Assembly: GCF_031127815.1 (NCBI RefSeq)
Contig: NZ_JARXHY010000003.1
Location: 124,001-188,000, forward strand
Source of the DNA: Pelagicoccus sp. SDUM812003
GTDB lineage: Bacteria > Verrucomicrobiota > Verrucomicrobiia > Opitutales > Opitutaceae
Direction: 5' to 3'
Length of the DNA: 64,000 nucleotides
Shown here piece after piece: positions 52,429-60,362 of this stretch. Position numbers and translations under genes: made by a program. The notes under the pieces are model-generated. The model was not told where the DNA came from and did no database searches. It was given only the letters and a program-made list of their open reading frames with translations. Position 1 is the stretch's first letter; each line of letters starts with the position of its first letter.

Positions 52429-53457
52429 ATGAAAGCCATTATCAATACCCTTCTGCTCTTCGCTCTGGCGAGCTTCGCCCACGCTCAGCCCGACTACGTG
52501 AACTACCAAGGCTTGCTCAAGGACGCGGAAGGCCAGCCTCTGTCGACCGGCTCCTACCAGATGGAGTTCAACATATATGACGAGGCCACAGGAGGTGGGA
52601 TGCTGATCTGGGGGCCGTTTTATTACGATGATGGAAGCGGCGACGGACACGCCAAGCAGGTGCCGGTGGCCAACGGACGTTTCAATGTGATCCTCGGTCC
52701 GAAGGATACGGCCGGCCGCTACCTTTCCGATTCCTTCAGCGGCGATATGGCGTTTGTGGAAATCAGCGTGGCAGGGGGCGACCCGATTCTGCCGCGCCAA
52801 CAGATCCTCTCCACGCCGTACGCTCTCGAGTCAGCCAACGCGAAAACCCTCGGCGGGTTGCAGCCGGTGGAGTATCGCAACCCGGCCGGCATGATCGCCC
52901 CCTTTGCCGGGTCCTCCGACAAGGTTCCCGATGGATGGCTGCTTTGCGATGGTAGCGAACTGGTGGCGTCAGCGTATCCGGAACTTTATGACATTATCGG
53001 GAAAAGCTGGGGTGGGAGGCAGGAAAGCGCGGGAGAAACGACCATCGACTATTTTAATTTGCCCGATCTGCGCGGCATGTTTCTTCGCGGAGCGAATCTC
53101 GATCGCTCAGACGAATTTGCGGACGAAGGCCCGCGTTCGGTTAGCAGTAGTGACGCAGGCACTACGCAGGTCGACTCGCTGAAACTTCATCGACACGCAT
53201 GGGGCTTGGGCTCGAATGGATCGGATCTGCAAACGTGGCACATCAACGAGTCGCCGTACACGATTTTGGATTTTAAGGGCGACAGGCAGATCGAAAATGG
53301 AAATGATGACTTCGAGGACAACTATCTCGATGTTCGTCTGAACTCCGGCGACCGAGTCTACACTGCTCCCGATTCGACGATCGACGCTAGCGACTCGTTT
53401 ACGCCCGGCGAAACGCGACCTCGCAATGCGGCGGTGAACTACATCATCAAGCTTTAG
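52429..53457 (+). CDS. Exported tail-collar domain protein
   Basis: This is a 342-residue exported protein, last of the three-gene operon. The signal peptide (MKAIINTLLLFALASFAHAQ) is followed by an extracellular module common in bacterial surface proteins (YVNYQGLLKDAEGQPLSTGS to RQQILSTPYALESANAKTL). Then comes a phage tail-collar domain (GMIAPFAGSSDKVPDGWLLC, DGSELVASAYPELYDIIG, YFNLPDLRGMFLRGANLD). Collar domains in phages hold receptor-binding fibres; here the Sec signal and lack of phage neighbours imply a cell-surface or secreted fibre-like protein. The final GETRPRNAAVNYIIKL is the usual collar end. It starts 27 bases after the TcA-like gene. Confidence 0.85.
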   Translation: MKAIINTLLLFALASFAHAQPDYVNYQGLLKDAEGQPLSTGSYQMEFNIYDEATGGGMLIWGPFYYDDGSGDGHAKQVPVANGRFNVILGPKDTAGRYLSDSFSGDMAFVEISVAGGDPILPRQQILSTPYALESANAKTLGGLQPVEYRNPAGMIAPFAGSSDKVPDGWLLCDGSELVASAYPELYDIIGKSWGGRQESAGETTIDYFNLPDLRGMFLRGANLDRSDEFADEGPRSVSSSDAGTTQVDSLKLHRHAWGLGSNGSDLQTWHINESPYTILDFKGDRQIENGNDDFEDNYLDVRLNSGDRVYTAPDSTIDASDSFTPGETRPRNAAVNYIIKL

Positions 53458-53471
53458 GCGGACATGAAAAA

Positions 53472-53490
53472 GGCGGACCAGCGGTCCGCC
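53472..53490. terminator. Hairpin terminator between the secreted operon and fabV
   Basis: GGCGGACC (53472-53479) pairs with GGTCCGCC (53483-53490) around AGC. On the minus strand it is followed by a T-run (the AAAAA at 53467-53471), making a good intrinsic terminator for fabV. It can also end the rightward operon. Confidence 0.8.
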
Positions 53491-53516
53491 CTACAAAAGT
53501 CGTAGTTAGATTCCGA

Positions 53517-54704
53517 TTACTCGAAGTCGATTTCGATCTCTACGTCCTCTTCGTAGTCGACACCGTCTACTCCGAAGCCGAAGAGCTTCAGGAATTCTTC
53601 CTGATAGCCGTCGAAGTCGGTGTACTGGTCGATGGTGTCGGTTTCGATCTTGGGCCAGATTTCGGCGATGGTGTCCTGGATCTCCGGACGCATTTCCCAG
53701 TCGTCGAGACGGATGAGATCGAGCTCGTCGGTGGTGACATCGCCGTTTTTATAGAGTCTGTCGGAGAAAAGTCGATACATCTGCTCGATGCAGCCTTCGT
53801 GGGTGCCTTTTTCCTTCATCACCTTGTAGAGGGCGGTGATGTAGAGGTTGACGCCCGGAATGGCGGAGGAGGATTGGGTCACCAGAGCCTTGTTGACCGA
53901 GACGTAGGCGGAGCCGCCGATGGAGGAGAGCTTTTCGTTGATGGCCGCCTTGGCTCGGCGCACGTCGAGTTTGGCTTGGCCCAGGGCGCCGTCCTTGTAG
54001 ATGGGCCAGGTGAACTTCGGGCCGATGTAGTCGTAGGCCACGGTTTTGAAACCGTCCGCCAGGGCGCCGGCTTCGGTGAGGGCTTCGATCCAGAGCTCCC
54101 AGTCTTCACCGCCCATGACCTTCACGGTGCCGCGGATTTCCTCGTCGGTGCCCGGCTCGAGAGTGGCGAACTGAATGGTTTTCTTGTCGGTATCGAGGTA
54201 CTTGTTGGTGAAGGGCTTGCCGATGGGCTTGATGGCGGACTTGTAGACTTCGCCGGTCTTCGGATCGGTGCGACGCGGGGCCCCGATGGAGTAGACCAGC
54301 AGGTCGATCTTGCCGCCCATGTCCTCTTTGATGCGCTCGATGGCTTGGGCTTTGAGTTCGTCGGAGAAGGCGTCGCCATTTAGGGATTTGGCATAGAGGC
54401 CGGCGGCTTTGGCCTCCTTTTCGAAAGCGATGGAGTTGTACCAGCCAGCGGAGGCGCAACGGCCGCGCTCGGAGGGACGCTCGAAGAAGACGCCCAGGGT
54501 GTTGGCTCCGGTTCCGAATGCGGCGGAGATGCGGGAGGCCAAGCCGTAGCCCTGAGAGGCGCCGACCACCAGCACGTTTTTCGGGCCATTTTCGATGGCG
54601 GGCTGGCTCTTTACGTAGTCGATCTGTTCTTTGACGTTGGCGGCGCAGCCGGTCGGGTGAGCGGTGATGCAGATGAAGCCTTTTATCTTAGGTGTAACGA
54701 TCAT
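53517..54704 (-). CDS. fabV: FabV-type trans-2-enoyl-ACP/CoA reductase (NADH)
   Basis: This is a 395-residue enzyme that reduces trans-2-enoyl-ACP in fatty-acid elongation and is a triclosan-resistant alternative to FabI. MIVTPKIKGFICITAHPTGC, the dinucleotide site VLVVGASQGYGLASRISAAF, and FTWPIYKDGALGQAK with the catalytic Tyr236 and Lys245 (YX8K) are diagnostic. The ATG at 54704 was chosen by family homology; the longer frame to 54842 lies in leader sequence. A copy of the long palindrome lies 180 bases upstream of the start, so the gene may share a regulator with the paaX-like gene. A hairpin terminator follows. Confidence 0.94.
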   Translation of the reverse strand: MIVTPKIKGFICITAHPTGCAANVKEQIDYVKSQPAIENGPKNVLVVGASQGYGLASRISAAFGTGANTLGVFFERPSERGRCASAGWYNSIAFEKEAKAAGLYAKSLNGDAFSDELKAQAIERIKEDMGGKIDLLVYSIGAPRRTDPKTGEVYKSAIKPIGKPFTNKYLDTDKKTIQFATLEPGTDEEIRGTVKVMGGEDWELWIEALTEAGALADGFKTVAYDYIGPKFTWPIYKDGALGQAKLDVRRAKAAINEKLSSIGGSAYVSVNKALVTQSSSAIPGVNLYITALYKVMKEKGTHEGCIEQMYRLFSDRLYKNGDVTTDELDLIRLDDWEMRPEIQDTIAEIWPKIETDTIDQYTDFDGYQEEFLKLFGFGVDGVDYEEDVEIEIDFE

Positions 54705-54885
54705 GGATTCGGAGTTTTCGGGTTTTGCATTCCCGCTTGGGAAAGGGCTTGGTTTGGCTGAGATCGATGGGCAAGGCCAGTTTTTTGTTTTTCTCTTCTG
54801 CCGAGTCTGTTTCTCGAATGCCAGAAACCGCCCTGCTCCCACATGTCCTGCGAGACCGTTTCACCAAACAGAGCGGCGGCGGGAA

Positions 54886-54917
54886 AAGTTTTTTCTACAA
54901 CGTTGTAGAAAAAACTT
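54886..54917. promoter_or_regulatory. Long palindrome, copy 3 of 3
   Basis: AAGTTTTTTCTACAAC (54886-54901) meets its reverse complement (54902-54917) at a central CpG: a perfect 32-bp palindrome. The two copies at the paaX-like gene share the CTACAAC core and the AAGTTTTT arms, differing by the base before CTACAAC. Here it precedes fabV. Confidence 0.85.
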
Positions 54918-54993
54918 GGCCTAGGAGGTGGGGAGGTGGCTGTCCGGGGACGCAATCGTGGGGTGGCGGTGGACGTTTCTGATTGAATAAGTT

Positions 54994-55086
54994 CTAAAGC
55001 ACGAGGGTTCCTATGATTCCGATGAGGATGAGCAGGGCGATGACGCTGAGGATGCGACGTTCCTGCGTTGTGGTCTTGTGAAGCAT
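54994..55086 (-). CDS. Possible 30-residue single-helix membrane peptide
   Basis: A short frame starts MLHKTTTQERRILSVIALLI and continues hydrophobic to LVL. It has a basic N-terminal part followed by a single transmembrane helix, the usual look of small membrane proteins. No clear ribosome site is visible, and it may be chance. It is divergent from the DsbD-type gene by about 60 bases. Confidence 0.3.
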   Translation of the reverse strand: MLHKTTTQERRILSVIALLILIGIIGTLVL

Positions 55087-55147
55087 CGCGAAGGGGGCTT
55101 TAAGGTTGGAGTCCGAGCAAGTTGCTATTTGCCAATAGATTATCAAA

Positions 55148-57286
55148 ATGAGCCGATTCAAGCGTTTTCCTATTCTTCTAATGCTCTGCCTGGGCATGGT
55201 CGCGACCTCCGCGATGGGGCAGGGCGAGTATTCGCTGGGGACGGTCAAGACCGAGCACGTCGAGGCGGAGCTGGTCTCCGAGGTGGCGACTGTCGTTCCG
55301 GGGCAGAGCTTCGATGTGGCGCTGCGCTTGAAGATGGATCCGCACTGGCACGTGTACTGGATCAATCCCGGCGATACCGGACTGGCGCCGCAGATCGAAT
55401 GGAATCTTCCCGAGGGATTTGAGGTGGGGGAGCTTCGCTTTCCTGCCCCTCACAAGATTCCATGGCCCCCGCTGGTTTCGTACGGCTACGAGGGCGAGCT
55501 GTTTCTGCTGGCGACGGTGAGCGCCCCGCAAGATCTGGAGGTCGGATCAACGGTCCGACTGGAAGGGGCCGCTTCTTGGCTGGTGTGCGAGGAAGCCTGC
55601 ATCCCCGGGGACGCGAAGCTGGCGCTGGAGTTGCCGGTCACCGCGCAAGGTGAGAGTTTTGCTGTCGCTCCCTATGCGGACAAGATTTCGCAGGCCCGCG
55701 AGGAGCTGCCGGCGGAGGCGAAGGGCGGCACGATCGCTTACGAGAATTTGGGGGAAACGATTGTCGCCACGCTGACTTGGCAGGGGTTTGAAGGGGCGAA
55801 CCTGCAGGATCCCTACTTCTTCATCGAGCAGGAGTCGGTGGTCGATTCGGCCAAGCCGCAACGCTTCGACCTAGCCGACGATCAGCTGCGGGTGGCTTTG
55901 CCGAAATCAGAGTTCTTCGATGCCAGCGTGCAGCGCTACACCGGATTGCTGGTTTCCGAAAACGGCTTCGAGGCTGCGGATGGCGCCAAGGCGGTGCGGT
56001 TTCATGTCCAGGGCGAAATGCCGGCGGCGGCCTACGTGGGCGAGGCTGGCGGAGCGGGCGTGATTGAGATCGGTTTCGCCCAAGCCCTCCTCTACGCGTT
56101 TCTCGGCGGCATGATCTTGAACCTGATGCCCTGCGTCTTCCCGGTGCTTTCCATCAAGGTGCTGGGCTTCGTGCAGCAGTCCGGCGAGGACAAGGGCAAG
56201 ATTCTGAGCCACGGATTGGCCTTCACGGTGGGAGTGCTGGTTTCCTTTTGGGCCTTGGCGGGCACTCTGATCGCCCTGCGCTCCGCGGGCGAGAGTCTTG
56301 GCTGGGGCTTTCAGCTGCAGCAGCCGGAGTTCGTGATCGTGCTGCTGGTGATCATGTTTCTCTTCGGCCTGAGCTTGGCGGGCGTGTTCGAGATGGGCAC
56401 CTCGGCCATCAGTCTGGCTGGCAAGGTGAAGAGCGAGGGCTTCAGCGGCTCCTTCTTTTCCGGCGTGATCGCGACTGCTGTGGCCACTCCCTGCACCGGC
56501 CCCTTCATGGGTCAGGCTCTCGGTTTCGCCCTCACTTTGTCGGCGGCGCAGTCCTTGAGCATCTTCACCTTGCTGGCTCTGGGAATGGCCACGCCCTACC
56601 TGGTGCTCTCGGCGAATCCCAAGCTGATCAACAAGCTGCCGCGGCCCGGTCCGTGGATGGAGACCTTCAAGCAGGTGATGGCCTTTCCCATGTTCGCGAC
56701 CTGCATCTGGCTCATTTGGCTGCTCGGCGGGCACTTGGGCAACGATGGGCTCCTTTGGGTCCTTGGCGGCTTGCTGGTGATATCCATCGGAGCCTGGATC
56801 TACGGGCGCTGGAACACGCCGTCGCGCAAGACGCCCACGCGCCGCTTGGCGACGGGCGTCGCGATTCTGGTGACGCTGGGCGGACTTTGGCTGATGTTTC
56901 CTCGCCAGAGCGAGGGCGGACATGACGAGATGGGCTGGCAGGCCTATTCGCCGGATTTGGTGGAGCGTCTGAAAACCGGTGGCAAGCCGGTCTTCGTGGA
57001 TTTCACCGCGGACTGGTGTCTGACCTGCAAGGCCAACGAGGTTCGCGTCTTCAGCTCGGACAGGGTCGTAGAGGCCTTGGCGGAGCGCGAGGTGGCCCTG
57101 GTGCAGGCGGACTGGACCAAGCGCGACCCGGAGATCACGAAAGCCTTGGAGCGATTTGGCCGCTCGGGGGTGCCGCTGTACTTGCTCTACGCCGGCGACG
57201 GTTCCGAACCAAGGGTTTTGCCGCAGCTTCTCAGCCCGGACCTTTTTCTCGATGCTTTGGGTGAAATCGAAGCGGGAGTTCGATAG
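55148..57286 (+). CDS. DsbD/ScsB-type thiol:disulfide interchange protein
   Basis: This is a 712-residue membrane thiol reductase that carries electrons from cytosolic thioredoxin to the periplasm. The signal peptide MSRFKRFPILLMLCLGMVAT leads into an N-terminal periplasmic domain with a CEEACIPG dithiol (ScsB-like). The membrane part contains the two functional cysteines, in LNLMPCVFPVLSIKVLGFVQ and AVATPCTGPFMGQALGF, within about eight helices. The C-terminal thioredoxin-like domain has FTADWCLTCKANEVRVF (CxxC). The layout is complete. It is followed after 70 bases by a redoxin gene that may be its substrate. Confidence 0.92.
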   Translation: MSRFKRFPILLMLCLGMVATSAMGQGEYSLGTVKTEHVEAELVSEVATVVPGQSFDVALRLKMDPHWHVYWINPGDTGLAPQIEWNLPEGFEVGELRFPAPHKIPWPPLVSYGYEGELFLLATVSAPQDLEVGSTVRLEGAASWLVCEEACIPGDAKLALELPVTAQGESFAVAPYADKISQAREELPAEAKGGTIAYENLGETIVATLTWQGFEGANLQDPYFFIEQESVVDSAKPQRFDLADDQLRVALPKSEFFDASVQRYTGLLVSENGFEAADGAKAVRFHVQGEMPAAAYVGEAGGAGVIEIGFAQALLYAFLGGMILNLMPCVFPVLSIKVLGFVQQSGEDKGKILSHGLAFTVGVLVSFWALAGTLIALRSAGESLGWGFQLQQPEFVIVLLVIMFLFGLSLAGVFEMGTSAISLAGKVKSEGFSGSFFSGVIATAVATPCTGPFMGQALGFALTLSAAQSLSIFTLLALGMATPYLVLSANPKLINKLPRPGPWMETFKQVMAFPMFATCIWLIWLLGGHLGNDGLLWVLGGLLVISIGAWIYGRWNTPSRKTPTRRLATGVAILVTLGGLWLMFPRQSEGGHDEMGWQAYSPDLVERLKTGGKPVFVDFTADWCLTCKANEVRVFSSDRVVEALAEREVALVQADWTKRDPEITKALERFGRSGVPLYLLYAGDGSEPRVLPQLLSPDLFLDALGEIEAGVR

Positions 57287-57356
57287 TTTCTTTGAAGGAG
57301 CGTGAGCCTTCGTGCCGGCTGCGCTCGCCTTGCTAAACCAACGTTGTATTACGCCT

Positions 57357-57977
57357 ATGAAAACCAAGCGATTTTTCACCGCGCTGGCGGCAGCTCTGAC
57401 GCTGTTTGCCGCAATATCCAGCTTCGCGGCTGAGGTGGGCAAAGAGGCCCCCGACTTCACCCTGACCGGAATAGACGGAACCGAGCATTCGCTGTCCGAC
57501 TTCGCGGGCAAAGTGGTTGTCCTGGAATGGACCAACTACGGCTGTCCTTTCGTGAAGAAACACTACAATTCCGGAAACATGCAGAAACTGCAAAGCATGG
57601 CCAAGGACAAGGAGGTCGTGTGGCTCTCCATCTGCTCCTCCGCGCCAGGCAAGCAGGGGCACATGTCGGCGAGCGAGTGGCTCGAGACGACCAAGGAAAA
57701 AGGCGTGCAGTCCGCCGCGGTGTTGATCGATGAATCCGGCGAGGTGGGCCGGGCCTATGGAGCCAAGGTGACGCCGCACATGTACGTGATCGACGAGGAA
57801 GGCGTGCTTGCGTACAATGGGGCCATCGACAGCATTCCGTCCGCGAGCATTTCGGACATCGAGAAGGCCACGAACTATGTGACAGCCGCTCTCGAAGCGG
57901 TGCTTTCCGGGGAGAAAGTGGAGCAGACCATGAGCAAGCCCTACGGCTGCGGTATCAAGTACGCTCGCGATTCCTGA
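57357..57977 (+). CDS. Exported redoxin (AhpC/TlpA-like)
   Basis: This is a 206-residue exported thioredoxin-fold protein. The signal peptide MKTKRFFTALAAALTLFAAI is cut near SFAAEV. The redoxin core has DFTLTGIDGTEHSLSDFAGK, VVVLEWTNYGCPFVKKHYNS (a single peroxidatic-type Cys in GCPFVKKHY), and AYGAKVTPHMYVIDEEGVLA with the cis-Pro in TPHM. It may reduce peroxides or other substrates using electrons from the preceding DsbD-type protein. The gene ends in a hairpin terminator that overlaps the end of the opposite DNA glycosylase gene. Confidence 0.88.
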   Translation: MKTKRFFTALAAALTLFAAISSFAAEVGKEAPDFTLTGIDGTEHSLSDFAGKVVVLEWTNYGCPFVKKHYNSGNMQKLQSMAKDKEVVWLSICSSAPGKQGHMSASEWLETTKEKGVQSAAVLIDESGEVGRAYGAKVTPHMYVIDEEGVLAYNGAIDSIPSASISDIEKATNYVTAALEAVLSGEKVEQTMSKPYGCGIKYARDS

Positions 57978-58003
57978 GTCATCCCATTCGAAACTTTTTG
58001 CAG

Positions 58004-58030
58004 ACGCCCTCGTTTCCTTAACGGGGGCGT
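58004..58030 (+). terminator. Intrinsic terminator after the redoxin gene
   Basis: ACGCCCTCGTT (58004-58014) pairs with AACGGGGGCGT (58020-58030) over 11 pairs, one of them G-U, with loop TCCTT, followed by TTT. The right arm includes the last codons and stop of the opposite DNA glycosylase gene (ending 58018). Confidence 0.8.
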
Positions 58031-58569
58031 TTTCGTATGGGCTTTGCTGACTTTAGGACGAAGCGATACGGTCGCTGGGACCAGTCGGGCCCAGCGTAGG
58101 CTACGCCGATGCGAGGGGTGGCGATAACTTCGCCATCCGGCGCCGGTGTGGCGTCTTCCAAGTGGAGCCCCGTGGCCGGCGAAGCGGGTTGGGCGTTGAA
58201 GCGCCGGTCGATGCCTAAGGCCTTGGTTAGGCGGCCGGGACCGCTCAAGCCTTCGACTCCACGGATGAGAATGGCGGCTGGATAGCCCTCGGGCCCGGTC
58301 ACCAGGTTCAGCATCTCGTGCATGCCATAAACCAGATAGACGTACCAGCGTCCCGCCGGTCCGAACATCACTTCGGTGCGAGTGGTGCGGCCCTTGCTGG
58401 CGTGGCAGGCCAGGTCCTCCGGCCCGTCGTAGGCCTCGGTTTCCGTGATCGCCAAGCAGGAGCGAACACCGTCGGGCAGCGTGGCGACGAGTTTTTTTCC
58501 GATCAAGGAGCGAGCGAGGCGCACCGTGTCGCGGGAGCGAAACTGGCTGGCGGGTAGGATTCGGCTCAT
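58018..58569 (-). CDS. 3-methyladenine DNA glycosylase (AAG/MPG family)
   Basis: This is a 183-residue base-excision enzyme that removes alkylated purines. DTVRLARSLIGKKLVATLPD, CLAITETEAYDGPEDLACHA (the catalytic Glu in TETEAYDG), RTEVMFGPAGRWYVYLVYGM (the Tyr/His DNA-intercalating and binding region) and GPGRLTKALGIDRRFNAQPA are the AAG-family motifs. The ATG at 58569 (MSRILPASQF) was chosen; a longer start at 58608 adds 13 residues. It is divergent from the PfkB-type kinase gene. The last codons overlap the terminator of the redoxin gene. Confidence 0.93.
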   Translation of the reverse strand: MSRILPASQFRSRDTVRLARSLIGKKLVATLPDGVRSCLAITETEAYDGPEDLACHASKGRTTRTEVMFGPAGRWYVYLVYGMHEMLNLVTGPEGYPAAILIRGVEGLSGPGRLTKALGIDRRFNAQPASPATGLHLEDATPAPDGEVIATPRIGVAYAGPDWSQRPYRFVLKSAKPIRKRPR

Positions 58570-58646
58570 TTGTTGCGATAGAGAAACCAAGCTCGCATGC
58601 GCAGGCAATCGTTGCCTGAGGCCATTATCTGGTTATGGAAGTTAGC

Positions 58647-59543
58647 ATGCCGAAAGTCATCACCTTCACCGCCAATCTGCTGGCTGAGACAACCTACACC
58701 TACTCGGGCTGGTCTCCTGGAAAAACGCATCGCGCCATCGCGGAGAGCTTTCAGGTCGGAGGCAAGGGGATAAACGTCAGCAAGATGCTCAGCAAGCTAG
58801 GCGCGGACAACCTGGCCCTGTGCTTCCCGGGCGGCATCTTCGGCCCCGCTTGCGAGCGGTGGATGGAGGAGAAGAGCATCGCGACCTTGCCATTTCGCGA
58901 AGGCTGCGTGACGCGCTCCGGATCGGTGATTCGAGGGCAAGGGCAACCGGAAACCACGTTTCTCGGCACGGACTCCATCGTATCGAAAGAAGCGATACAG
59001 CAGGTCGTGGAGTCTCTGGAGCTCTACCAGGAGCCCTTTGTGCTGGCGATATGCGGGTCGGTGCAGGACTGGGATCGCGGCCGCTGGGAGCCGCTGCGCT
59101 GGTGGATCTCCAAACGTCCGGAAACCGTATCGCTGGTGGTGGACAATTACGGCCCGAGCTTGCCGTGGTTCGTGCAGCAGAACCCCGAGCTGATAAAGAT
59201 CAACCGGGACGAGCTGGAGACGCTTTTCGAAAAAGATCGCCGTTCCGCCGAGACGAGCGAGTTGCTCGCTCTCGCCCGCGAGCGCTTCGGTTGTCGGCGC
59301 TGGGTCATCACCGATGGGGCGGAGCTGATCTGGGTGATGGATGGCGATGCGGAGCCGGAAAGCTTCGCCCCGCGTCAGGTCGACTGCGTTTCGCCCACCG
59401 GATGCGGAGACGTGGTCTTCGCGACCTTGATCGACTGTTTGTATAACAAGACCGGATACGCTCTGCTCAAGGCCGCCAAACTGGCCGCGGAATACGGCTC
59501 TCGAAACGCTGCCATGCCCGGCATCGCGGAGTTCGAGCTGTAG
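58647..59543 (+). CDS. PfkB-family sugar kinase (1-phosphofructokinase-like)
   Basis: This is a 298-residue ribokinase-fold kinase. ESFQVGGKGINVSKMLSKLG (the first PfkB signature with GGKG), the substrate loop, and CVSPTGCGDVVFATLIDCLY (the second signature; GCGD replaces the usual GAGD, with the catalytic Asp kept) are present. KPETV-like and DELETLF segments resemble 1-phosphofructokinase and tagatose-6-phosphate kinase. The ATG at 58647 has GGAAG 5 bases upstream and is preferred to the ATG at 58635. The substrate is a sugar phosphate, not fixed by sequence. It is followed by a strong hairpin used by the opposite gene. Confidence 0.85.
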   Translation: MPKVITFTANLLAETTYTYSGWSPGKTHRAIAESFQVGGKGINVSKMLSKLGADNLALCFPGGIFGPACERWMEEKSIATLPFREGCVTRSGSVIRGQGQPETTFLGTDSIVSKEAIQQVVESLELYQEPFVLAICGSVQDWDRGRWEPLRWWISKRPETVSLVVDNYGPSLPWFVQQNPELIKINRDELETLFEKDRRSAETSELLALARERFGCRRWVITDGAELIWVMDGDAEPESFAPRQVDCVSPTGCGDVVFATLIDCLYNKTGYALLKAAKLAAEYGSRNAAMPGIAEFEL

Positions 59544-59558
59544 GAACTGCCCCAAAAA

Positions 59559-59586
59559 AAGCTCGCCGCGACGAGGCGGCGAGCTT
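59559..59586 (-). terminator. Intrinsic terminator of the PEP-CTERM gene
   Basis: AAGCTCGCCGC (59559-59569) and GCGGCGAGCTT (59576-59586) form a perfect 11-bp stem with loop GACGAG. On the minus strand it is followed by a T-run (the A-run at 59554-59560), so it ends the leftward PEP-CTERM gene. It can also end the kinase transcript. Confidence 0.9.
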
Positions 59587-59618
59587 GGTGAGAATTTAAG
59601 AGTTGTTGTTCCTAGACC

Positions 59619-60362
59619 TTAAAAGCGACGCCAGCGGGCGAAAAAACCGAGTCCCGCGAGGGAGAGTCCGAGCAGTGCCAACGTGGCGCCGGAGTCGGGC
59701 ACGATGTCCACGCTGAGCTTCTTGATCTTGAACCCGACGTCGTCGGGCCGATCGCAATAGCTCGGTCCGCAATGGTGGTGACCGCAAGAGTTGTTAGCGG
59801 TGGAAAGGATGTCGGCCACGTATTCGGCTCCGAGCAGGAGCTTGGTGGTTGTGCCTTCGAGCTCGGACTTGCCCCACCAGCCATTTGAAAACCAACCGGC
59901 CCACGCCATTCCTAAGAAATTGGGGCTGCTTGCGATACCTCCCGATTCCGGTGCGTCGGATGTATCTCCGGACCAATACTCGAAATCACCCTGCTTCGAC
60001 CATGGGATCCAGAGCATGATGCTTTTCAAGCTCACTGTGCGGCTAAATTCGAAAACGGCGTAGTCGGTCCATTTCCTGTTGTCGAAGAGGTGCGAATCCC
60101 AGCCTTCCCGATTCTTGTTGTAGAGCCCGTAGGATGAAGATTGTCCAAGGTGGCTGTCTATCCAGTCGTTGCCATCGTAAGAGATAGCGGAAACGCTCAC
60201 GGTCAGTTCGCCGCCGGAGCTGGTGAAGGTGCGGGTGTTGCTCCAGTAGTCGCCGGAGGTCGCGCCTCCGGTACGGAAGTCGAAGGTGATGGCGTTGGCG
60301 AAGTTGGCGGCGGCGAGGAAGCAGACGATAGCGGCTGCGAGCGGGAGGGGTTTCAGGTTCAT
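59619..60362 (-). CDS. PEP-CTERM sorting-domain exported protein
   Basis: This is a 247-residue exported protein. The signal peptide MNLKPLPLAAAIVCFLAAAN is cut near ANAITF. The mature part is beta-rich (TFDFRTGGATSGDYWSN, FEFSRTVSLKSIMLWIPWSK). The tail reads VPDSGATLALLGLSLAGLGF followed by FARWRRF. This is the PEP-CTERM type (VPDSG in place of VPEPS) with a membrane helix and basic end, recognised by exosortase in biofilm-forming Gram-negatives. No exosortase gene lies in this window. The protein is presumably displayed or released in the extracellular matrix. The ATG at 60362 was chosen by signal peptide. Confidence 0.9.
   Translation of the reverse strand: MNLKPLPLAAAIVCFLAAANFANAITFDFRTGGATSGDYWSNTRTFTSSGGELTVSVSAISYDGNDWIDSHLGQSSSYGLYNKNREGWDSHLFDNRKWTDYAVFEFSRTVSLKSIMLWIPWSKQGDFEYWSGDTSDAPESGGIASSPNFLGMAWAGWFSNGWWGKSELEGTTTKLLLGAEYVADILSTANNSCGHHHCGPSYCDRPDDVGFKIKKLSVDIVPDSGATLALLGLSLAGLGFFARWRRF

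Larger units (their letters stand above)
54705..55147. other. Divergent regulatory region between fabV and the DsbD-type gene
   Basis: About 440 bases carry the fabV leader (54705-54880), copy 3 of the long palindrome (54886-54917), a short GC-rich stretch, and a possible 30-codon membrane peptide on the minus strand (54994-55086). No other gene was recognised. Confidence 0.6.

Noticed and set aside
52429-53457. Prophage or tailocin remnant, because of the tail-collar domain
   Set aside because: The protein has a Sec signal peptide, its neighbours are exported proteins, and no other tail, lysis or integrase gene is present.
55907-57535. Open frame of 542 codons on the minus strand
   Set aside because: Antisense to the DsbD-type gene, with low-complexity Gln/His/Arg composition and no motif.
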